Of a stretch of DNA of 64,000 nucleotides, positions 33,133 to 40,774 are shown piece after piece. The notes beneath the pieces were generated by a model. It saw only the letters and a list, made by a program, of their open reading frames with translations. It had not been told where the DNA came from and searched no databases. The DNA is from Mycolicibacterium phlei. GTDB taxonomy: Bacteria > Actinomycetota > Actinomycetes > Mycobacteriales > Mycobacteriaceae. Every line of letters begins with the position of its first letter. Position 1 is the first letter of the stretch. A program made the position numbers and the translations under genes. The stretch is taken from NCBI RefSeq assembly GCF_001583415.1, contig NZ_CP014475.1:2480001-2544000 (forward strand). The letters run 5' to 3'.

Positions 33133-33798
33133 TCAGGCCGCCGCGTGCAGGTTCTTCGCGGTTGGTGAGGCCGGCACCGCGGCCGGATCCGGGCACGTTC
33201 CGAGCACGCGGTCGGCGGTACCCGAACTGGTCACCGTAAACCAGTAGTGCTCGTTCTTGAAGTGATGGTTGCGGTGGTTGCGCCAGATCGCGCGGTAGAT
33301 CCGGGTTTTCGGCTTGTAGTCGCTGTGGATCAGATAGTGCGTCCACTCGTAGAGCAGGCCGAGCGCCGCGAGACACACCAAGAACGTCAGGCCCATCGCG
33401 AGCCGCGGGAACGCCAGCAGGGCCACCGCGACGGTCAGCGGTAACACCCACGTCGCCAACGACCTCGTCGGGATGAAGATCAGCGGCACGTTACGCGGGT
33501 CGCGGTGGTGAGCCCGGTGCTCGCGGGCCAGCAGCGGGTCGATCGTCAACGGTCCCAGGCGTTTCGGCCGCCAGTGCAGAACCACCACGTGCACCGTCCA
33601 CTCGAAGAACGGGAACACCGCCAGCATCGCCACCGGCACCGCCGCGTCGCTGAGCTGCCAGTCCCCGACGGCTGCCCTGGCGATCACCGCCGCGGTCAGC
33701 ACCGCGGCGATCATCCAGGGGGAGGGGTGGCGCCAGAACTCGCGACGGGCGTCGGCGAGTGAAAAGCCTTGGCGGACAGGTTTTCTGATCGTGGTCAT
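33133..33798 (-). CDS. fatty-acid hydroxylase/sterol desaturase family membrane enzyme
   Basis: A 221-residue integral membrane di-iron protein. The histidine clusters of the family are all visible: [30 protein letters not shown] and [15 protein letters not shown]. Hydrophobic spans occur near 30-50, 55-75, 110-130 and 135-150. These enzymes hydroxylate lipids, sterols or carotenoids using O2. The ATG overlaps the stop of the FadR-type regulator gene, so the regulator and hydroxylase form one unit and a lipid signal is expected. A carotenoid ring hydroxylase is another option. Confidence 0.85.
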   Translation of the reverse strand: MTTIRKPVRQGFSLADARREFWRHPSPWMIAAVLTAAVIARAAVGDWQLSDAAVPVAMLAVFPFFEWTVHVVVLHWRPKRLGPLTIDPLLAREHRAHHRDPRNVPLIFIPTRSLATWVLPLTVAVALLAFPRLAMGLTFLVCLAALGLLYEWTHYLIHSDYKPKTRIYRAIWRNHRNHHFKNEHYWFTVTSSGTADRVLGTCPDPAAVPASPTAKNLHAAA

Positions 33799-34517
33799 GC
33801 GCCCTCCTCAAGGTCGTCCAGAGCGGCCAGCAGCGCGTCGGTGGCGGGTCCGAGCAGATGCTGCGCGGCGGTGCGCGCGCGGTCCGGATCACCGGCGACG
33901 ACGGCGTCGGCGAGTTCCCGGTAGGCCTGCGGCCTGCCGACCTCCTCGGCCATCACCGCGGCCAGCGCGCCCAGGGCGGGTTCGTAGGTGGCGCGCAGCG
34001 TGTTGAACATCAGCCGGAACGCGATCGAGTCCGCGCCGTCGACGATGTGATCCCAGAACGTCAGCGCGTGCCGCTGCCGATCGACCGGATCGGTGGCCTC
34101 GGTCAAGGCGCGCAGGGCTTCATCGAGCAGGCCGCCCAGCTCGGGTCCGCGTCGTCGGGCGGCGAGTTCGGCGACCTTGGGGCCGTTGTGCAGCCGGGTC
34201 TCCAGGATGCTGCGCACCACCGCGGTGTCGAGTTCGCCGTCGCGGATGAGCAACCGGGGCAGCAGGTCGAGTCCGGCGGTGCGGCGGAAGTCGCGGACGG
34301 TGGTCGCGTCGCCCTGACGCACTTCGATCAGGCCCGCGGCGGTGAGCCGTTTGAGGGCCTCACGCACCGCCGGGCGCGAGACGCCGAGCACCTCGGCCAG
34401 CCTGCGCTCGCTGGGCAACGTCTCGCCGGGTTGCATCTGGCCGCTGAGCACCTCGGACATGATCTGCTCGAACACGTCCTCGGGCACCGAGCGGCGGTTC
34501 ACCGGTTGCAGGGCCAT
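33795..34517 (-). CDS. GntR/FadR-family transcriptional regulator
   Basis: A 240-residue regulator from ATG 34517. The winged HTH (about 10-75) contains [28 protein letters not shown], a textbook GntR recognition helix. The C-terminal all-helical FCD domain (85-230) holds acidic and His residues for a metal/carboxylate pocket ([19 protein letters not shown]). FadR-type members respond to acyl-CoA or organic acids. A TGGTCAGACCA palindrome lies 37 bases upstream of the start, so autoregulation is likely, and control would extend to the overlapping fatty-acid hydroxylase gene. Confidence 0.87.
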   Translation of the reverse strand: MALQPVNRRSVPEDVFEQIMSEVLSGQMQPGETLPSERRLAEVLGVSRPAVREALKRLTAAGLIEVRQGDATTVRDFRRTAGLDLLPRLLIRDGELDTAVVRSILETRLHNGPKVAELAARRRGPELGGLLDEALRALTEATDPVDRQRHALTFWDHIVDGADSIAFRLMFNTLRATYEPALGALAAVMAEEVGRPQAYRELADAVVAGDPDRARTAAQHLLGPATDALLAALDDLEEGA

Positions 34518-34553
34518 GCAGCCAGCCTGCCAACCGACAGGCCAGAGGTCAAG

Positions 34554-34564
34554 TGGTCAGACCA
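34554..34564. promoter_or_regulatory. FadR/GntR-type operator (TGGTCAGACCA)
   Basis: A perfect 5-1-5 palindrome tggtcagacca fits the TGGTNNNACCA consensus of FadR-subfamily GntR regulators. It is 37 bases upstream of the regulator's ATG and 7 bases beyond the end of the next gene. Confidence 0.65.
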
Positions 34565-34571
34565 GTGGAGT

Positions 34572-34943
34572 TCAGCCGGCGAGTTTGGCCTTCATCTGCT
34601 CGGCGAGCGTCAGCATGGCCTTCATGGGCCGGACCATCACGGTCAGCTCGGTGATCCGTCCGGCCTGGTCGAGGCGCAGGAAGTCGCAGCCCTCGACCTC
34701 GATGTCGCCGACCCGGGCGGCGAACATCAGGGCGTGATCGCCGGACTCGGGGGAGCCGAACTCGCGGAGGTAGTGGAAGTCCTCGAAGACCTGCAGGACC
34801 GCGGACAGGATCTGGCGCAGTGCGTCCTTGCCGACGTAGGGGGTGAACACCACCGGGCTGCGGAACACGACGTCGTCGGTGGCCAGGTCCAGTACCGCGT
34901 CCAGATCGCCCGCCTCGACGGCGGCGCGGAAGTCGGCGGCCAT
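34572..34943 (-). CDS. SnoaL-like NTF2-fold protein
   Basis: A 123-residue soluble protein of the NTF2 fold: MAADFRAAVEAGDLDAVLDLATDDVVFRSPVVFTPYVGKDALRQIL is the standard opening of SnoaL-like proteins. An aspartate in SGDHALMFAARVGD and the strand CDFLRLDQAGRITELTVMVRP close the barrel. The ATG overlaps the stop of the LpqH-like lipoprotein gene by one codon offset (ATGA), so they are translationally coupled, an odd pairing of cytosolic and surface products. Ligand or reaction unknown. Confidence 0.78.
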   Translation of the reverse strand: MAADFRAAVEAGDLDAVLDLATDDVVFRSPVVFTPYVGKDALRQILSAVLQVFEDFHYLREFGSPESGDHALMFAARVGDIEVEGCDFLRLDQAGRITELTVMVRPMKAMLTLAEQMKAKLAG

Positions 34944-35359
34944 CAGCAGTTGGCCTCGATGCGGAAGGTGGTGCTGACCGCGTTGCTCGGATTGTCGGCG
35001 AACGATCCGTCGGCCGATCCGGTGATCGTGAACGTGCCGCCCGCGGACTCGACCTCGGCCTCGCCGATGTTGTCGCGCCAGACGCTGCCGGTGAAGCCGC
35101 CGACGCCCTGGAACGTGATCGCCTGGACCACGACGTCGTCGCCGGTGTCGAGATCGACGGTGAATCCCTGTTTCTCGTCGAGGCTCTTGATGGTCCACAA
35201 CCACCCGCTCTGCGCGCATCGCACCGGGAGCGGGCCGCCGGTGCTCTCACCGTCGATCGTCACCTTCGCCGTGGTACCGCCGAGCGCCGCGGGCTGAGCC
35301 GCGCAGGCCGTGCCCAGCGCGAGCAGCGCGGCGGCCGCGGCAACGAGTCGAATGTCCAT
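34943..35359 (-). CDS. LpqH/19-kDa-antigen-like lipoprotein
   Basis: A 138-residue protein from ATG 35359. The N-terminus is a short lipoprotein signal (LVAAAAALLALGTAC) with lipid Cys19; the residue at -3 is Gly rather than Leu, so the lipobox is imperfect. The mature domain follows the mycobacterial LpqH pattern: AKVTIDGES, two cysteines (VRCAQSG and terminal EANC), GWLWTIKSL and GTFTITGSADG. The surface 19-kDa family binds lipids and signals TLR2 in pathogens; here a general envelope role is expected. It is co-translated with the SnoaL-like gene. Confidence 0.75.
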   Translation of the reverse strand: MDIRLVAAAAALLALGTACAAQPAALGGTTAKVTIDGESTGGPLPVRCAQSGWLWTIKSLDEKQGFTVDLDTGDDVVVQAITFQGVGGFTGSVWRDNIGEAEVESAGGTFTITGSADGSFADNPSNAVSTTFRIEANC

Positions 35360-35405
35360 GGCGCCGACTCTATTGCGGGCGACGGCCGCGCAGGGGCGCT
35401 TCAGC

Positions 35406-36035
35406 TCAGGAGGTGTGTGCGCCCTCGGGAATTCCGGTGTACTCGGGATTGGGCGGCACCGCCAGCGCGATACCGATGCGGTTGGTCGCGCCGATGAACG
35501 CGGCGATCGAGATGACCTCGAGGATCTGGTGGTCGTCGAGGCCCAGCGCGCGCAGCCGGTCGAAGTCGGCGTCGCGGATCTGCTGCGGATGGTTGTTGAC
35601 CAGCACCGCGAGATCGCCGAGCGCGCGCTCACGCTCGGTGAGCTCGGCGACCTGGGTGTGGTCGATGGCCACACGCTGCCCGAACGACCAGTCGCCTGCG
35701 ACCTTGCCCAGCTTGTTGGCGTGGTTGGTGTGGCAGTAGGCGCAGCGGTTCTCGCCGGAGACGACGGTCGCGATGACCTCACGTTCCCGGGCGGAGAGCC
35801 CGCCGCGGCCGTCGGCGCCGAGGATCGGCAGCAGGTAGGCGTTGAGCCGGCCGAGGTCGTCCTCGTTGAGCGACAGCGCGCGGAACCAGTTCGAGGTCAG
35901 GCCCTCCTCGCGCAGTTGTTTGGTGAAGAAGCCCTTCACGCCGGGGTTCTTCAGCTCGTCGAGTTCGGGTACGCGCAGCCGGGAGATCCTGGCGGGGGTC
36001 AGGGGGCCGGCCGGTGCGTCAACTGTGGTGGTCAT
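35406..36035 (-). CDS. AhpD-like carboxymuconolactone decarboxylase family protein
   Basis: A 209-residue protein. The redox motif CAYCHTNH (Cys98, Cys101) has His105 four residues after the second Cys, so all AhpD catalytic positions are present; a Glu seven residues earlier in the helix (SAREREVIATVVSGENR) could complete the relay. A peroxidase-type activity is likely. An N-terminal ~70-residue extension (RVPELDELKN) is typical of the longer YP_-type subgroup. It is transcribed in the same direction as the MmyB-type regulator 73 bases upstream, which may control it. Confidence 0.83.
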   Translation of the reverse strand: MTTTVDAPAGPLTPARISRLRVPELDELKNPGVKGFFTKQLREEGLTSNWFRALSLNEDDLGRLNAYLLPILGADGRGGLSAREREVIATVVSGENRCAYCHTNHANKLGKVAGDWSFGQRVAIDHTQVAELTERERALGDLAVLVNNHPQQIRDADFDRLRALGLDDHQILEVISIAAFIGATNRIGIALAVPPNPEYTGIPEGAHTS

Positions 36036-36107
36036 GAACCGACGATCCCGCTCCCGTCGCGCACCGACAAGGTTTGTGGCATTCGAGAGCAGAACCCTTG
36101 CGGCGGC

Positions 36108-36887
36108 TCAGCGCAGTGCCGCGGCGGTCGCCTCGTCGGAGGGCAGGAACGCCTCGATCGACAGCTCGGCGGCGGTGAGATCGAGGGCGGTGCCGAAGGT
36201 GGTCACCATCGACAGGAAGCTCAGCAGCCGGCCGTCGGTGGTGTAGAGCTCCAGGGGCACCGCGACACCGAGGTCCGCCGTCTCGCCCGAACCGCCGGGA
36301 TAGGAGTCGATTTCGGTCAGCAGCCGGGTCAGCTCGGCCGATCCGCCTGCGGCGACCTCGCGGCGCAGCCGCTCGACCAGATGGTGACGCCACTGCCCGA
36401 GGTTGCGGATCCGGGGCGCCAGGCCGTCCGGGTGCAGCGCGATGCGCAGCGCGTTCGGGTTCTCCAGCAGCGCGGGGGAGACACCGTCGAGCAGGATCGC
36501 CGCGCCCTCGTTAGCCCGCACGATCTGCCAGCCGCGGTCCACCACCACACACGGAAACGGGTTGTAGGCGGCCAGAATCCGGTCGATCCCGGTCCGGATC
36601 GCGGTCATGTCCGGATCCTCCAGCGACCGCTCCGGGTACTGCGGGGCGTAGCCGGCGGCGAGCAGCAGCCGATTCTGTTCGCGCGGCGGCACATCGAGCA
36701 CCTCGGCCAGGCGCAGCACCATGGTCCGGCTCGGGGTGGACCGGCCGGTCTCGATGAAGCTGACGTGCCGGGCGGACACGTCGGCCTCCAGCGCCAGATC
36801 GAGTTGGCTGAGCCGGCGCCGAAGCCGCCACTGCCGCATCAACGTCCCGAAGGTGGGGCGGGGATCGAGTGTCGTGGACAGCGTCAC
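36108..36887 (-). CDS. XRE-family regulator with MmyB-like ligand-binding domain
   Basis: About 259 residues from GTG 36887; a GTG at 36923 would add 12. The N-terminal HTH (LRRRLSQLDLALEADVSARHVSFIETGRSTPSRTMVLRLAEVL) is the classic XRE helix set. Residues about 95-250 form the MmyB-like domain (PFPCVVVDRGWQIVRANEGAAILLDGV), a PAS-like pocket that binds fatty acids in related proteins. Such regulators often sit next to, and control, redox enzymes; the AhpD-like gene follows. A 13-base palindrome lies upstream at 36924-36936. Confidence 0.85.
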   Translation of the reverse strand: MTLSTTLDPRPTFGTLMRQWRLRRRLSQLDLALEADVSARHVSFIETGRSTPSRTMVLRLAEVLDVPPREQNRLLLAAGYAPQYPERSLEDPDMTAIRTGIDRILAAYNPFPCVVVDRGWQIVRANEGAAILLDGVSPALLENPNALRIALHPDGLAPRIRNLGQWRHHLVERLRREVAAGGSAELTRLLTEIDSYPGGSGETADLGVAVPLELYTTDGRLLSFLSMVTTFGTALDLTAAELSIEAFLPSDEATAAALR

Positions 36888-36923
36888 CGATTCAGTCTCG
36901 CGCAGTGCGCGACCCGCGGCCAC

Positions 36924-36936
36924 TACCTGACAGGTA
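36924..36936. promoter_or_regulatory. 13-bp palindrome upstream of the XRE regulator
   Basis: tacctgacaggta is a perfect 6-1-6 palindrome just upstream of the regulator gene and about 75 bases before the small membrane protein gene on the other strand. It is a likely site for the regulator itself. Confidence 0.5.
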
Positions 36937-37009
36937 ATTGCGGTGGCTACCTCGAGCGGCGCACCGTGGGGGTGTCCGCCGAGTAGGGGACAGAGTGAGG
37001 GGAGATGAC

Positions 37010-37306
37010 ATGGGAGCAGGTGTTTCGACCCCGATTCCGGCTGCGGTGCCGAAGTGGCTGCGGTTCGTGCTGATCTCGGATCGTGCGGGCTCGTCCTGGT
37101 ACATCGGCCTGGGCTTCTTCTTCGCCCCGGTGCTGGCCGTGCTGTCCCCGTGGCCGACGGCGACCACGGTGCTGTGGGTGGCGATCGGGTTGTTCGGGCT
37201 GTGGCTGGGCCTGCTCGGTATCGCGATGGCGACCGGGCTGGTGATGGTGCTGCGGGCGAACGCCGAGATCCCCGAGGACTACTGGCGTTCGATCATCGAC
37301 TACTGA
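37010..37306 (+). CDS. small membrane protein, two predicted spans
   Basis: A 98-residue protein; ATG 37010 follows a GAGGGGAG ribosome site. Two hydrophobic segments, WYIGLGFFFAPVLAVLSPW and LWVAIGLFGLWLGLLGIAMATGLVMVL, are separated by a short loop, with a basic N-terminal region and an acidic C-terminus (NAEIPEDYWRSIIDY). No known family is recognised. Its end overlaps the stop of the convergent CYP125 gene by a few bases. It is divergent from the MmyB-type regulator and may be under its control. Confidence 0.68.
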   Translation: MGAGVSTPIPAAVPKWLRFVLISDRAGSSWYIGLGFFFAPVLAVLSPWPTATTVLWVAIGLFGLWLGLLGIAMATGLVMVLRANAEIPEDYWRSIIDY

Positions 37307-38544
37307 GTGGTGCCGACGTAGTCGACCTGCCAGTGCTTGATGCCGTTGAGCCAGCCCGAGCGCAGCCGTTCGGGCTCGGCCAGCGGCCGCAGGTTAGGCA
37401 TGTGGTCGGCGATCGCGTTGAACATCAGGTCGATGGTCATCCGGGCCAGGTTGGCGCCGATGCAGTAGTGCGCTCCGGTACCGCCGAACCCGACGTGGGG
37501 ATTGGGGTCGCGCAGGATGTTGAACCGGTACGGGTCCTCGAACACCTCTTCGTCGAAATTGGCTGAGCGGTAGAACATCACGACCCGCTGGCCGGCCTTG
37601 ATCTGCACACCCGAGAGCTCGGTGTCGACCAGGGCGGTGCGCTGGAACGACGTCACCGGGGTGGCCCAGCGGACGATCTCGTCGGCCGCGGTGGCCGGTC
37701 GCTCCTTCTTGAACAGCTCCCACTGGTCGGGGAACTCGGTGAACGCCATCATGCCCTGGGTGATGGAGTTGCGGGTGGTCTCGTTGCCCGCCACGGCGAG
37801 CAGGATGACGAAGAACCCGAACTCGTCGTCGGAGAGCTTGTGCCCCTCGACGTCGGCCTGCACCAGCTTGGTGACCAGGTCGTCGCCGGGATTGGCGGCC
37901 CGTTCGGCGGCGAGCTGCATGCCGTAGGAGATCAGCTCCACCGACGCGGAGATCGCGTCGTTACCGGCGAATTCGGGGTCCATGTCGCCGACCATCTGAT
38001 TGGACCAGTGGAACAGCTTCATCCGGTCCTCCTGCGGCACGCCCATCAGCCCGGCGATCGCCTGCAGCGGCAGCTCGCACGCCACCTGTTCGACGAAGTC
38101 GCCGGAGCCCTCGGCGGCCGCGGTCTTGACGATCTCCTGGGCGCGCGTGTTGAGCTCGTCGCGCAGCCGCTCGACCGCCCGCGGGGTGAAGGCACGGGAG
38201 ATGATCTTGCGCAGGTGCGTGTGGTGCGGGGCGTCCTGGTTGAGCAGCACGTACTTGCCGCGCTCGACCTGCTCGCCGACCGTGCCGTCCTTGTAGCGGG
38301 GCAGCGCGGTCTTCTTCAGGCTGGAGAACACGTCGCTGCGGCGCGAGACCTCCTTGACGTCCTTGTGTCTGGTGACCACCCAGAAGCCGCCGTCGTCGAA
38401 GCCGCCGGCACCGATGGGCTGCTCGTTCCACCAGATCGGAGCGACCCGGCGCAGCTCGGCGAGCTCGTCGACGGGCAGGCGCTCGGCGTAGATGTCGGGA
38501 TCGGTGAAGTCGAATCCGGGCGGCAGGTTGAGAGTCGCCATCAT
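37300..38544 (-). CDS. cyp125: cytochrome P450 CYP125 (steroid C26/27 monooxygenase)
   Basis: A 414-residue P450 with the CYP125 opening NLPPGFDFTDPDIYAERLP. The I-helix VAGNETTRNSITQGMMAF, ExxR-region ADEIVRWATPVTSFQRTA, and haem loop FGGTGAHYCIGANLARMT match M. tuberculosis Rv3545c, as does the ending LNGIKHWQVDY. CYP125 hydroxylates and oxidises the cholesterol or cholest-4-en-3-one side chain at C26/C27, starting its degradation. M. smegmatis has a second CYP125 in this genomic neighbourhood. Upstream lie a KstR-like site with one mismatch (38645-38658) and a dyad (38571-38583). Confidence 0.9.
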   Translation of the reverse strand: MMATLNLPPGFDFTDPDIYAERLPVDELAELRRVAPIWWNEQPIGAGGFDDGGFWVVTRHKDVKEVSRRSDVFSSLKKTALPRYKDGTVGEQVERGKYVLLNQDAPHHTHLRKIISRAFTPRAVERLRDELNTRAQEIVKTAAAEGSGDFVEQVACELPLQAIAGLMGVPQEDRMKLFHWSNQMVGDMDPEFAGNDAISASVELISYGMQLAAERAANPGDDLVTKLVQADVEGHKLSDDEFGFFVILLAVAGNETTRNSITQGMMAFTEFPDQWELFKKERPATAADEIVRWATPVTSFQRTALVDTELSGVQIKAGQRVVMFYRSANFDEEVFEDPYRFNILRDPNPHVGFGGTGAHYCIGANLARMTIDLMFNAIADHMPNLRPLAEPERLRSGWLNGIKHWQVDYVGTTQ

Positions 38545-38570
38545 GCACCCCTTTGGCTGACGCGGTCTAG

Positions 38571-38583
38571 TGCCCTTTGGGCA
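38571..38583. promoter_or_regulatory. 13-bp dyad upstream of cyp125
   Basis: tgccctttgggca forms 5-bp arms around TTT, 27 bases before the cyp125 ATG (38544). The position suits an operator or hairpin in the 5' leader. No assigned regulator. Confidence 0.35.
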
Positions 38584-38644
38584 TTGCTACACCACAGATG
38601 GGCGGCCTCGCGGCGGGTTCGGAAGAATCCCAGGACAGAGGAAG

Positions 38645-38658
38645 TGGAACGTGTTCAC
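38645..38658. promoter_or_regulatory. near-consensus KstR site (one mismatch)
   Basis: tggaacgtgttcac matches seven of the eight fixed bases of TNNAACNNGTTNNA, failing only at the last. It lies about 100 bases upstream of cyp125 and about 110 upstream of the divergent secreted protein gene. Confidence 0.45.
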
Positions 38659-38766
38659 AAAGTGTTTCGCGGCGCCCACCGAATTGACTCCTTTGTCACG
38701 CCAGGCACGGGTGTAACAATCCTTGAGGACTTTCCGAGACATCCAGTAACGGAGAGGAGGCAGCCC

Positions 38767-39308
38767 GTGAGGATGGACGCGAACACGCTGTCGTTGACCG
38801 GTTTCGGTGCCCTGCTCGGAGCCGGTGTCGCCGCACTGATCGCCGCCCCGGCCGCGGTGGCTCAGCCGGCCGTCCCGCCGCCTCCTCCACCACCCGCGCC
38901 GATCGTGGCCGCCGCGGCGCCGACCCCCGATGTGCCCGCGGAGGTACCAGCCGAGGAGGCGCTACCCACGCCGCCGGACGGGGTGCCGCACCTGGCCAGC
39001 CCGGACGCGCCGCCGCCGGGCACCACGGCGGACCCGAACGCGGTGCCGCGCGAGGACCCGAACATCAGCTATCTCAAGGATCTCTGGTACGCGGTGCAGA
39101 ACCACGAGATCAGTGCCAAGGAGGCGTTGATCATGGGGCTGGCGCAGCGGGGGATGAACACCCCGATCCCGCAGCAGGCCCCCGGCCCGAATGTGCCGAG
39201 CGCACCGGCGGACCCGGCCGCCGCGCCGCCGCCTCCACCCCGGCCCCGGCGCTGCCGTGGATGCCTCCGCCGCCTACACCGCCTGCGCCGCCTGCGCCGG
39301 CGGCGTGA
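38767..39308 (+). pseudogene. secreted Pro/Ala-rich protein, frameshifted near 39,225
   Basis: GTG 38767 follows a strong AGGAGG. A signal peptide (FGALLGAGVAALIAAPAAVAQ) leads to a Pro/Ala-rich stretch and a short folded part, YLKDLWYAVQNHEISAKEALIMGLAQRG. The natural end (APALPWMPPPTPPAPPAPAA, TGA 39306-39308) lies in the next frame: start to stop is one base short of a multiple of three. A base has been lost in the GC-rich run near 39,220-39,236. Read straight on, the frame becomes Arg-rich. The intact protein would be about 180 residues. Function unknown. Confidence 0.72.
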
Positions 39309-39323
39309 GTCATCGTCGAGTGA

Positions 39324-39803
39324 TCAGCTGAGCCTGCGCAGCAGCCAGTGCACGGTGTGCACGTGCGACGGCTCGGCGATCGACCACACCCGCCGAACCA
39401 CGGGGTTGTCGTGGCGGGCGCGGGTGCCGAACAGCAGACCGTCGCCGCGGCGGCAGATGAGTAGCTCGGCCGGCATACCGACGCGAGAGTCCGCGCCGAC
39501 CAGGACGTGGTCGTCGTCGCTGGCCCGGATCGGCCAGCCCAGGATCGAGCGGCCGGTCGGGTTGAGCTTGAGTCCCAGTGCGGTCCACGCCGCGACCAGC
39601 CGTAGCCGCATGCCCGGCGGAGCTCCCTGCAGCATCAGCCGCAGCCACGCCTCAGCGGTGCGGTCGCCGGCAGGTACGTCGACCAGGAACGCGTCGGCGT
39701 AGTCGACGCGGCCGAGCAGGGTTGGCACCGCGTGGTTCTCGCGTGGCTCGATCTGGCGTACCGATGATCCGAGATCTGCGGTCGCCGAAGTTTTTTCAAA
39801 CAT
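39324..39803 (-). CDS. DUF2867-like protein under divergent TetR control
   Basis: A 159-residue protein from ATG 39803. DYADAFLVDVPAGDRTAEAWLRLMLQGAPPGMRLRL near the N-terminus resembles DUF2867 proteins, which bind hydrophobic ligands; GRSILGWPIRASDDDHVLVGADSR and HDNPVVRRVWSIAEPSHVHTVHWLLRRL follow. The start codon itself forms part of a perfect CATACA-TCAC-TGTATG dyad, so a bound repressor would cover the translation start. The divergent TetR gene begins 50 bases away. Ligand unknown. Confidence 0.7.
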   Translation of the reverse strand: MFEKTSATADLGSSVRQIEPRENHAVPTLLGRVDYADAFLVDVPAGDRTAEAWLRLMLQGAPPGMRLRLVAAWTALGLKLNPTGRSILGWPIRASDDDHVLVGADSRVGMPAELLICRRGDGLLFGTRARHDNPVVRRVWSIAEPSHVHTVHWLLRRLS

Positions 39804-39816
39804 ACATCACTGTATG
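39801..39816. promoter_or_regulatory. TetR-type operator overlapping a start codon
   Basis: catacatcactgtatg is a perfect 6-4-6 inverted repeat. Its left end is the complement of the minus-strand ATG at 39803. A TetR gene begins at 39853 on the plus strand, the standard arrangement of a self- and neighbour-regulating repressor. Confidence 0.65.
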
Positions 39817-39852
39817 CTTGGGGTTCGGTCGAGTCAACGCCAGGAGAAGCCG

Positions 39853-40407
39853 ATGGTCGCCCACACCCGCACCCCGCGCCACGTCTGGATCGACGCGGGG
39901 CTGGCGGCGCTCGCCGAGGGCGGACCGGACGCGGTGCGGGTCGATGTGCTGGCCAAGGCGCTCGGTGTCACCCGGGGTGGTTTCTACTGGCACTTTCCCA
40001 ACCGGCAGGACTTCCTCGATGCACTGCTCGACGTGTGGGAGCGCCGCGCCACCGACGAGGTCCTCGAACGCGTCGAAGGTGAGGGTGGCGACGTCACGGC
40101 CCGGATCGGCCGGGCCGGTGCGCTGACCTTCGCCGAGGATCTGCTGCCGGTGGATCTCGCGGTCCGCGACTGGGCCCGTCGCGACCCGGCGGTGGCGAAG
40201 CGGTTGCGGCGTGTCGACGACCGTCGAATGGACTACCTGCGCGAGCTGATCGGCGCCGTCGTCGCCGATCCCGATGACGCCGATGACGTGGAAGCCCGTG
40301 CGCTACTGGCATTTTCGCTGGCGATCGGGCACCACGTCATCGCCGCCCGGCCTCGGGGACGGCGGTCGCGGGTGTTGGCGCGGGCGACCGCGCATCTTCT
40401 GGGCTAG
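39853..40407 (+). CDS. TetR-family transcriptional regulator
   Basis: A 184-residue protein; ATG 39853 follows AGGAG at 39842-39846 (an ATG at 39814 lies in the operator and is less likely). The HTH is in VDVLAKALGVTRGGFYWHFPNRQDFLDALL. The C-terminal helical domain (about 60-180) should bind an unknown inducer. It is divergent from the DUF2867-like gene, and the dyad between them is its probable target. The end overlaps the convergent DUF6766-like gene by a few bases. Confidence 0.87.
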   Translation: MVAHTRTPRHVWIDAGLAALAEGGPDAVRVDVLAKALGVTRGGFYWHFPNRQDFLDALLDVWERRATDEVLERVEGEGGDVTARIGRAGALTFAEDLLPVDLAVRDWARRDPAVAKRLRRVDDRRMDYLRELIGAVVADPDDADDVEARALLAFSLAIGHHVIAARPRGRRSRVLARATAHLLG

Positions 40408-40736
40408 TGGGGTGGGGGAGCAGGTGTCAGCCGCTCCGTGATGCGGTCGATCTTGGCCTCGATGCGTTCGAGGTCCTCGGCGTCGACCTTGAACAGCCAG
40501 TGTTTGGCGCCGAGCAGCAGGATGGCCTGGAAGATCAGCTGCAGCCACTCGCTCTGCCAGTTCTCGAAGGTGCTCGCGAAGAAGTCGTGCAGGTATTCGC
40601 CCCACACGAAGGGCTGGCCGTGCTGCTGCTGGGTGCTCGTGAACTCGGCCATCTGGGTGAAGAACTGGCCGAGCCACGAGCCGACGAACAGCAGGACGAG
40701 GATGTAGACGGCGCCCCACCGCCTCATATGAGTCAT
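40404..40736 (-). CDS. DUF6766-like small membrane protein
   Basis: A 110-residue protein from ATG 40736. A first membrane span is AVYILVLLFVGSWLGQFFTQM; a second, LQLIFQAILLLGAKHWLF, lies near 65-85 and is followed by an acidic coiled segment (DAEDLERIEAKIDRITERL). The TQMAEFTSTQQQHGQPFVWGEYLHDFFASTFENWQSEWLQ middle matches the DUF6766 family found in many bacteria. No function is known. The nitronate monooxygenase-like gene on the same strand ends 39 bases upstream. Confidence 0.75.
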   Translation of the reverse strand: MTHMRRWGAVYILVLLFVGSWLGQFFTQMAEFTSTQQQHGQPFVWGEYLHDFFASTFENWQSEWLQLIFQAILLLGAKHWLFKVDAEDLERIEAKIDRITERLTPAPPPH

Positions 40737-40774
40737 GGCGGGCGGATACCCGCCCGCCATGACATGACGCGGTT

